Shown: in pieces, positions 59,937 through 64,000 of the stretch
Position numbering within the stretch: position 1 is the first letter of the stretch
Layout: each line of letters begins with the position of its first letter
Source of the DNA: Emticicia sp. C21
GTDB lineage: Bacteria; Bacteroidota; Bacteroidia; Cytophagales; Spirosomataceae
Length of the DNA stretch: 64,000 nt
Direction: 5' to 3'
NCBI RefSeq assembly: GCF_003418935.1
Contig: NZ_QVMT01000011.1
Location: 353-64,352, forward strand
Notes under the pieces: model-generated
Database searches by the model: none
What the model was told of the DNA's origin: nothing
Seen by the model: only the letters and a program-made list of their open reading frames with translations
Translations under genes and position numbers: made by a program

Positions 59937-62570
59937 TTAATTTTTGTCTTTTTTATTAACTATTTCAGGTCTATTATCTTTTTCAGTTTTCTTTGTGAAC
60001 AACAATTTAAGCAACTTCTCAGCCTCTACTGCCACAAAAACTAAAACTGCCATTAATACACAAATACCTACTTCTTGTAAAGACAATGGTTGTGTCTTAA
60101 AAGCGGTATTCATAAAAGGAATATAGACCACAGCCAATTGTAAAGCCATAGTAAGTGCTACTGCCCCGATTAATGCCCAATTAGAAAACAAGCCTTTTTG
60201 TTTAAATACGGAAGTATTGCTTCTGATACCGATTACGTGACCTAACTGGCAAAGACTTAATACTGTAAACACCATCGTTTGCCAATGTTCCAGATTATTA
60301 GCAATTGCCCAGGCCTCTGTACCCAAAGTAATAGCCGCCATAAATATCCCCATCCAGATAATATGATAGCCCACACCATCAGCAAAAAGACTTTGGTCTG
60401 GAGCTCGTGGGGGACGCTTCATAACATTCGCTTCTGCTTTTTCGTTGGCCAAAGCCAATGCAGGTAATCCGTCGGTCACTAAGTTAATCCAAAGGATATG
60501 AATGGGTAGGAGAGGGTTTTCTAATCCTAAAAAAGGCGCAATGGCAATAACTAATATCTCTGCACCATTACAGGTCATGATATACTTTACAAACTTACGG
60601 ATATTGTCGAATATCCTGCGCCCTTCCTTAATAGCCTTAACGATTGTAGCAAAATTATCATCTAGTAGTATCATATGTGCGGCTTCCTTACTTACATCGG
60701 TGCCATTAATACCCATAGCAATACCAATATTAGCGGCTCGTAATGAGGGAGCATCATTAACACCATCACCCGTCATCGCAGCAAAATGCCCTTTCGATTG
60801 CAGTGCTTTCACAATTCTGAGTTTTTGGTCAGGAGAAACACGGGCATAAACAGCCGTTTCTTCTACCTGCGATAAGAATTTTTTCTCCGAAAGTTTCTCC
60901 AATTCCACACCTGTAATTGCAAATTCCCCCTCGTCTAGAATACCTAATTCTTTGGCTATGGCCTGAGCAGTGGCCGGATGGTCTCCTGTAATCATCACAG
61001 GTCTAATACCTGCTGTTTTACATTCGGCAATAGCTGCTTTGGCTTCTTCACGTGGTGGGTCAATCAACCCTGTTAATCCGGCAAAAATCAGATTCTTCTC
61101 AATATTTTCGGGAGTAATTTTTTGTGGTAATTTATCCAATATCTGATAGGCATAAGCCAAGACTCTGATACCTCTTTCAGCCCATTCTTCCGAAATATCT
61201 TTCAGTTGCTTCTCATCCTTTTTATCTTGGATAATTTCGGCGATTGCCTCGCTTGCTCCTTTACTGATAACCAGATATTTTTTATCATATTCATGAACGG
61301 TAGTCATACACTTGCGTTCTGAATCGAATGGAATCAAACCAACGCGTTTATACTTTTTAAAAAGAGAGGTATATTTTTTATACGATAATTCTTCTACAAT
61401 ATGTCCTGTCAAAGCAAGTTCTGTAGCTTCCCCAATAGGTTTGTCCTGCTCTTCAAACTTTACTTCATGGTTGAGTAGCATGCCCAGTTTCAGCATGGAT
61501 AACCCTTCTTCCAAAGTCTCAATTTCCTGTTCATGCTTTTCCACCAGGTGCATTTTGTTTTGGGTCAATGTGCCTGTCTTATCACTACATATATAGGTGA
61601 CAGAACCTAAGGTTTCCACCGCAGGCAATTTCCTGACCAAAACATTCTGCTTGGCTAAGCGTGAAGCACCCCTTGATAAAGCCACTGTAATTAAAGCAGG
61701 TAAGGCTTCGGGAATAGCTGCTACAGCCAAACTTACCGATAAAAGCAGGATTTTGAACGTTTCTTCACCTCTTACCAAACCGGAAACGAAAAGCACTACG
61801 CAAATACCTAAAATGATATAGGAAAGGTTTTTGCCAAACTTGGTCATGCGGGCTTGTAGCGGAGTAACCGCTTCTTTTTCCTGTAGAAGTCCGGCTATTT
61901 TCCCCAATTCGGTATTCATACCGGTCCGCACTACTAAGCCTTCTGCTTTACCATTGGTAACCAAAGTGCCTTTGAAAGCCATATTCAATTGGTCGCCTAA
62001 AGGAATACTGTTTTCTTTTAATTCATTAATTTCTTTATCCACAGGAACTGATTCGCCTGTCAGGGATGATTCATCAATACGTAAGGCATTTACTTCGTAG
62101 AGTCGGATATCTGCTGGCACCACATTGCCTGCTTCAAGTACCACAATATCACCGGGTACCAATTCTTTCGATTCAATCTCGTGGGGTTTGTCATCACGTA
62201 TTACCTGTGTTTTGGTAATGCTCATTTTCTTTAGGGCCTCCATTGCCTTTTCGGCTCTGAATTCCTGAATAAAACCGACAACTGCATTGAGAATGATAAT
62301 CACAAAAATGATAATAGTATCTGCCAGATCACCAAAAGCACCTGAGAGAATAGCGGCACCAGCCAACACTAATATCATGAAGTCTTTAAACTGATTGAGA
62401 AAAAGAACCCAGGTAGGTGTCCTCTTTTTTTCTTCTAGTTCGTTATAACCGTCAGTCTGTAAACGACTACCGGATTCCGCGGCTGAAAGTCCGGCCTGAG
62501 AGGTGTTAAATTGTTTGAATAGGGACTCAATGCTCTCTTGATAGAAGAGAACTTCATCAGTTTTTTTCAT
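59937..62570 (-). CDS. Cation-transporting P-type ATPase, Ca2+ (type II) group
   Basis: 877-residue membrane pump. Domain order is that of type IIA/IIB calcium ATPases: N-terminal cation_ATPase_N domain (ESLFKQFNTSQAGLS), actuator motif TGES (171-174), transmembrane ion-site motif IPEALPALITVAL (286-298), phosphorylation motif DKTGTLT (Asp330), MITGDHPATA, hinge TGDGVNDAP, and C-terminal helices with WINLVTDGLPALALA. The site residues Glu in PEAL, and Asn/Asp in NLVTDG, match Ca2+ pumps of the PMR1/SERCA sort, so Ca2+ (or Mn2+) export is the likely role. It stands alone. Confidence 0.93.
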   Translation of the reverse strand: MKKTDEVLFYQESIESLFKQFNTSQAGLSAAESGSRLQTDGYNELEEKKRTPTWVLFLNQFKDFMILVLAGAAILSGAFGDLADTIIIFVIIILNAVVGFIQEFRAEKAMEALKKMSITKTQVIRDDKPHEIESKELVPGDIVVLEAGNVVPADIRLYEVNALRIDESSLTGESVPVDKEINELKENSIPLGDQLNMAFKGTLVTNGKAEGLVVRTGMNTELGKIAGLLQEKEAVTPLQARMTKFGKNLSYIILGICVVLFVSGLVRGEETFKILLLSVSLAVAAIPEALPALITVALSRGASRLAKQNVLVRKLPAVETLGSVTYICSDKTGTLTQNKMHLVEKHEQEIETLEEGLSMLKLGMLLNHEVKFEEQDKPIGEATELALTGHIVEELSYKKYTSLFKKYKRVGLIPFDSERKCMTTVHEYDKKYLVISKGASEAIAEIIQDKKDEKQLKDISEEWAERGIRVLAYAYQILDKLPQKITPENIEKNLIFAGLTGLIDPPREEAKAAIAECKTAGIRPVMITGDHPATAQAIAKELGILDEGEFAITGVELEKLSEKKFLSQVEETAVYARVSPDQKLRIVKALQSKGHFAAMTGDGVNDAPSLRAANIGIAMGINGTDVSKEAAHMILLDDNFATIVKAIKEGRRIFDNIRKFVKYIMTCNGAEILVIAIAPFLGLENPLLPIHILWINLVTDGLPALALANEKAEANVMKRPPRAPDQSLFADGVGYHIIWMGIFMAAITLGTEAWAIANNLEHWQTMVFTVLSLCQLGHVIGIRSNTSVFKQKGLFSNWALIGAVALTMALQLAVVYIPFMNTAFKTQPLSLQEVGICVLMAVLVFVAVEAEKLLKLLFTKKTEKDNRPEIVNKKDKN

Positions 62571-62676
62571 AAAAGTTTAACGTGCTTTAATTGGATTTAT
62601 ATTTACAGCAGTGGTTATAAGTGTGTTTTCAATATTATGAGCGTGAATATAGTACTTATACCTGGAATATAAAGGA

Positions 62677-62710
62677 AATGTCAGTGTAATCTGATAATTA
62701 CACTGACATT
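62677..62710 (-). terminator. Terminator after the rhamnosidase gene
   Basis: A 14-bp perfect stem AATGTCAGTGTAAT (62677-62690) with 62697-62710, 6-base loop. On the minus strand TTCCTTTATATTCC follows. Confidence 0.82.
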
Positions 62711-62729
62711 CAACTGAAATTATATTTTC

Positions 62730-64000
62730 TTATTTTATATCAAACGAATAGCTTCCAGCCTGCAAAATAAACACTACCGTTTTCAAATTACCATCCTCAC
62801 CTTTAATCACAGTTCCTCTAATTTCTCTTCCATTTTCATAAACTAATTGATTGGCACCCATATTTAAACGTAGGGTAGCTGTAGTATTAGCCGGAGTTGT
62901 GAAATTATAAGTAATAGTATTGTCTGTTCTTTTCCAAGCTGATACAATCGTTCCATGTGGGCTATCATGCTTTGCTTCAAAACTTTGCAAGTCTTTTACA
63001 AAGTGGGGTTCTAATAATACATTTTTAAAGCCCGGGAGTTTTTCGTCTGGTTTAATACCTCCTAAAGCCTTATATATCCATGCCCCAATCTCTCCAAACA
63101 TAATATGGTTCATTGAAATATCTGATTTGGCATCAATTGGCCAGTTTTCATAAAGGGTTGTAGCTCCATTTTTTATCCACCAACCCCATGAAGGAAACGT
63201 TTCCTGAGAGGCCATAGTATAAGCCAAATCAGCATAGCCATTTTCACTCAAGGCATTCAGAATTGCCTTAGTACCTAATAAACCTACATCAATATGGTTA
63301 TTATCTGCTTTCACTCTTTCAGCAAGCGCAGCAGCTACTTTGGCTCTCATATCATCAGGCACAACTCCCCATTGCAAAGGCACACTTAATTCAGTTTGAA
63401 CTCCACTGCCGTAAATGCCTTTCTCTTTATCTAAATACTTCTCATTAATCGCATTTCTGATTTTCAGCGCCAAGCCTGCATAATATTCTGCATCAGCAGT
63501 TTTGCCTAATAGTTTAGCTGTTTTAGCTACAATACTTGCATCAACAAAATAATAAATTGATGAAGTAAACTCAACCGGTGTTTTTGATTTCACGGGTACC
63601 CAATCTCCCAAGCCCCAGGTCGTCAGGTGCTTTGGCGCAATGGTCTGAATATAATCTACATAGTGCTTCATATTATCGTAGTTATCCGTCAATATCTTCG
63701 TATCACCATAAAACAGATAGACATTCCAGGGAATAATGGCAATTGTGCTCGTCCAATCAGGCCCATTGCCCCATTCATAACCCCAACCGCCTGTTGGTAT
63801 AATTGAGGGCAAAATGCCATTCGCTTGTTGTTCATCCCGATGGTCAGCCAACCATTTTTCGTAAACTGTGATGCCATCAAAATTATATAAGCCTGTCTCG
63901 CTGGCAATGTGCGCATCACCAGTCCAACCGTTTTTTTCTCGCTGAGGGCAGTCAGTAGGATAACCAAAAAGATTAGATAAATAAGCATTATTGGTAGCCA
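62730..64000 (-). CDS. Alpha-L-rhamnosidase (GH78), 5' end outside the window
   Basis: The last 422 codons of a glycoside hydrolase family 78 enzyme, which removes terminal alpha-L-rhamnose from plant glycans or glycosides. The frame continues unbroken past 63851 to the window edge. Near that edge it has the catalytic GYPTDCPQREKNGWTGDAH motif, then an (alpha/alpha)6 barrel with YYFVDASIVAKTAKLLGK and GATTLYENWPIDAKSDISMNHIMFGEIGAWIYKALGGI, and the C-terminal beta domain ending GSYSFDIK. The Met at 63849-63851 is internal. A typical GH78 is 750-1100 residues, so roughly half is missing on the right. Confidence 0.92.
   Translation of the reverse strand, partial: ATNNAYLSNLFGYPTDCPQREKNGWTGDAHIASETGLYNFDGITVYEKWLADHRDEQQANGILPSIIPTGGWGYEWGNGPDWTSTIAIIPWNVYLFYGDTKILTDNYDNMKHYVDYIQTIAPKHLTTWGLGDWVPVKSKTPVEFTSSIYYFVDASIVAKTAKLLGKTADAEYYAGLALKIRNAINEKYLDKEKGIYGSGVQTELSVPLQWGVVPDDMRAKVAAALAERVKADNNHIDVGLLGTKAILNALSENGYADLAYTMASQETFPSWGWWIKNGATTLYENWPIDAKSDISMNHIMFGEIGAWIYKALGGIKPDEKLPGFKNVLLEPHFVKDLQSFEAKHDSPHGTIVSAWKRTDNTITYNFTTPANTTATLRLNMGANQLVYENGREIRGTVIKGEDGNLKTVVFILQAGSYSFDIK

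Noticed and set aside
63689-63988. Separate 99-codon gene at the right edge
   Set aside because: It is an out-of-frame shadow; the GH78 frame itself continues unbroken to the window end with the conserved catalytic motif.

Overview
The window looks like a chromosomal segment of a Bacteroidota species, most likely of the Cytophagales (aquatic or soil glycan degraders of the Emticicia/Arcicella/Spirosoma sort; the genus is a guess). The DNA is AT-rich. Most exported proteins have short Lys-rich signal peptides ending in AQ, or lipoboxes followed by Cys-Lys-Lys. Several promoters fit the Bacteroidota pattern TTG-N19-21-TAnnTTTG, and classical Shine-Dalgarno sequences are mostly absent. I saw no rRNA, tRNA, CRISPR array, prophage or intact insertion sequence.

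Layout. 1-6.9 kb: a beta-lactamase-fold hydrolase, a tandem pair of small membrane proteins, an ArsR regulator/SRPBCC/DHFR-fold operon under a clear promoter-operator, a PKD lipoprotein and a DNA glycosylase (tag). 7.0-10.0 kb: two remnants of one IS5-type insertion sequence flank a PHP-like secreted protein. 10-13.1 kb: signal peptidase I (lepB), a glucuronoyl-esterase-like enzyme and an HExxH lipoprotein. 13.3-22.8 kb: a catabolic island with a Nudix-type regulator and its palindromic operator, two type-B carboxylesterases (the first frameshifted), a large alpha/beta hydrolase, a CitMHS carboxylate transporter and AtuA-type proteins. 22.8-26.3 kb: aldo/keto reductase, AraC regulator, VOC protein and a second DHFR-fold protein. 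26.6-29.7 kb: an ECF sigma / zinc-finger anti-sigma / two DUF4097 proteins operon. 30-32 kb: a serine hydrolase and a CAP-domain lipoprotein. 32.3-43.0 kb: a sugar-acid operon (two TIM-barrel isomerases, a GH88-type hydrolase, an Old-Yellow-Enzyme-type reductase, an SDR, a Gfo/Idh/MocA oxidoreductase, an MFS transporter and a decayed sialidase-like gene) interrupted by one unrecognised AT-rich gene. 43.2-51.3 kb: two DUF5916 outer-membrane-type proteins flanking a glutaminase-family enzyme. 51.5-64 kb: a LytTR membrane regulator, a 1171-residue Ig/FG-GAP surface protein, a third serine hydrolase, an M28 peptidase, a Ca2+-type P-type ATPase and the 3' part of a GH78 alpha-L-rhamnosidase.

How the genes work together. 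The common theme is extracellular breakdown of plant-type glycans and esters (glucuronoyl esterase, carboxylesterases, GH88, GH78), followed by uptake (CitMHS, MFS) and cytoplasmic oxidation. The two most interesting parts are the esterase-CitMHS-AtuA island with its own regulator, and the 32-43 kb operon that combines uronyl hydrolysis with a flavin reductase. A second theme is intergenic repeats: nested hairpins built from 8-bp units at four sites, a GC-rich 20-bp dispersed repeat, and several perfect palindromes.
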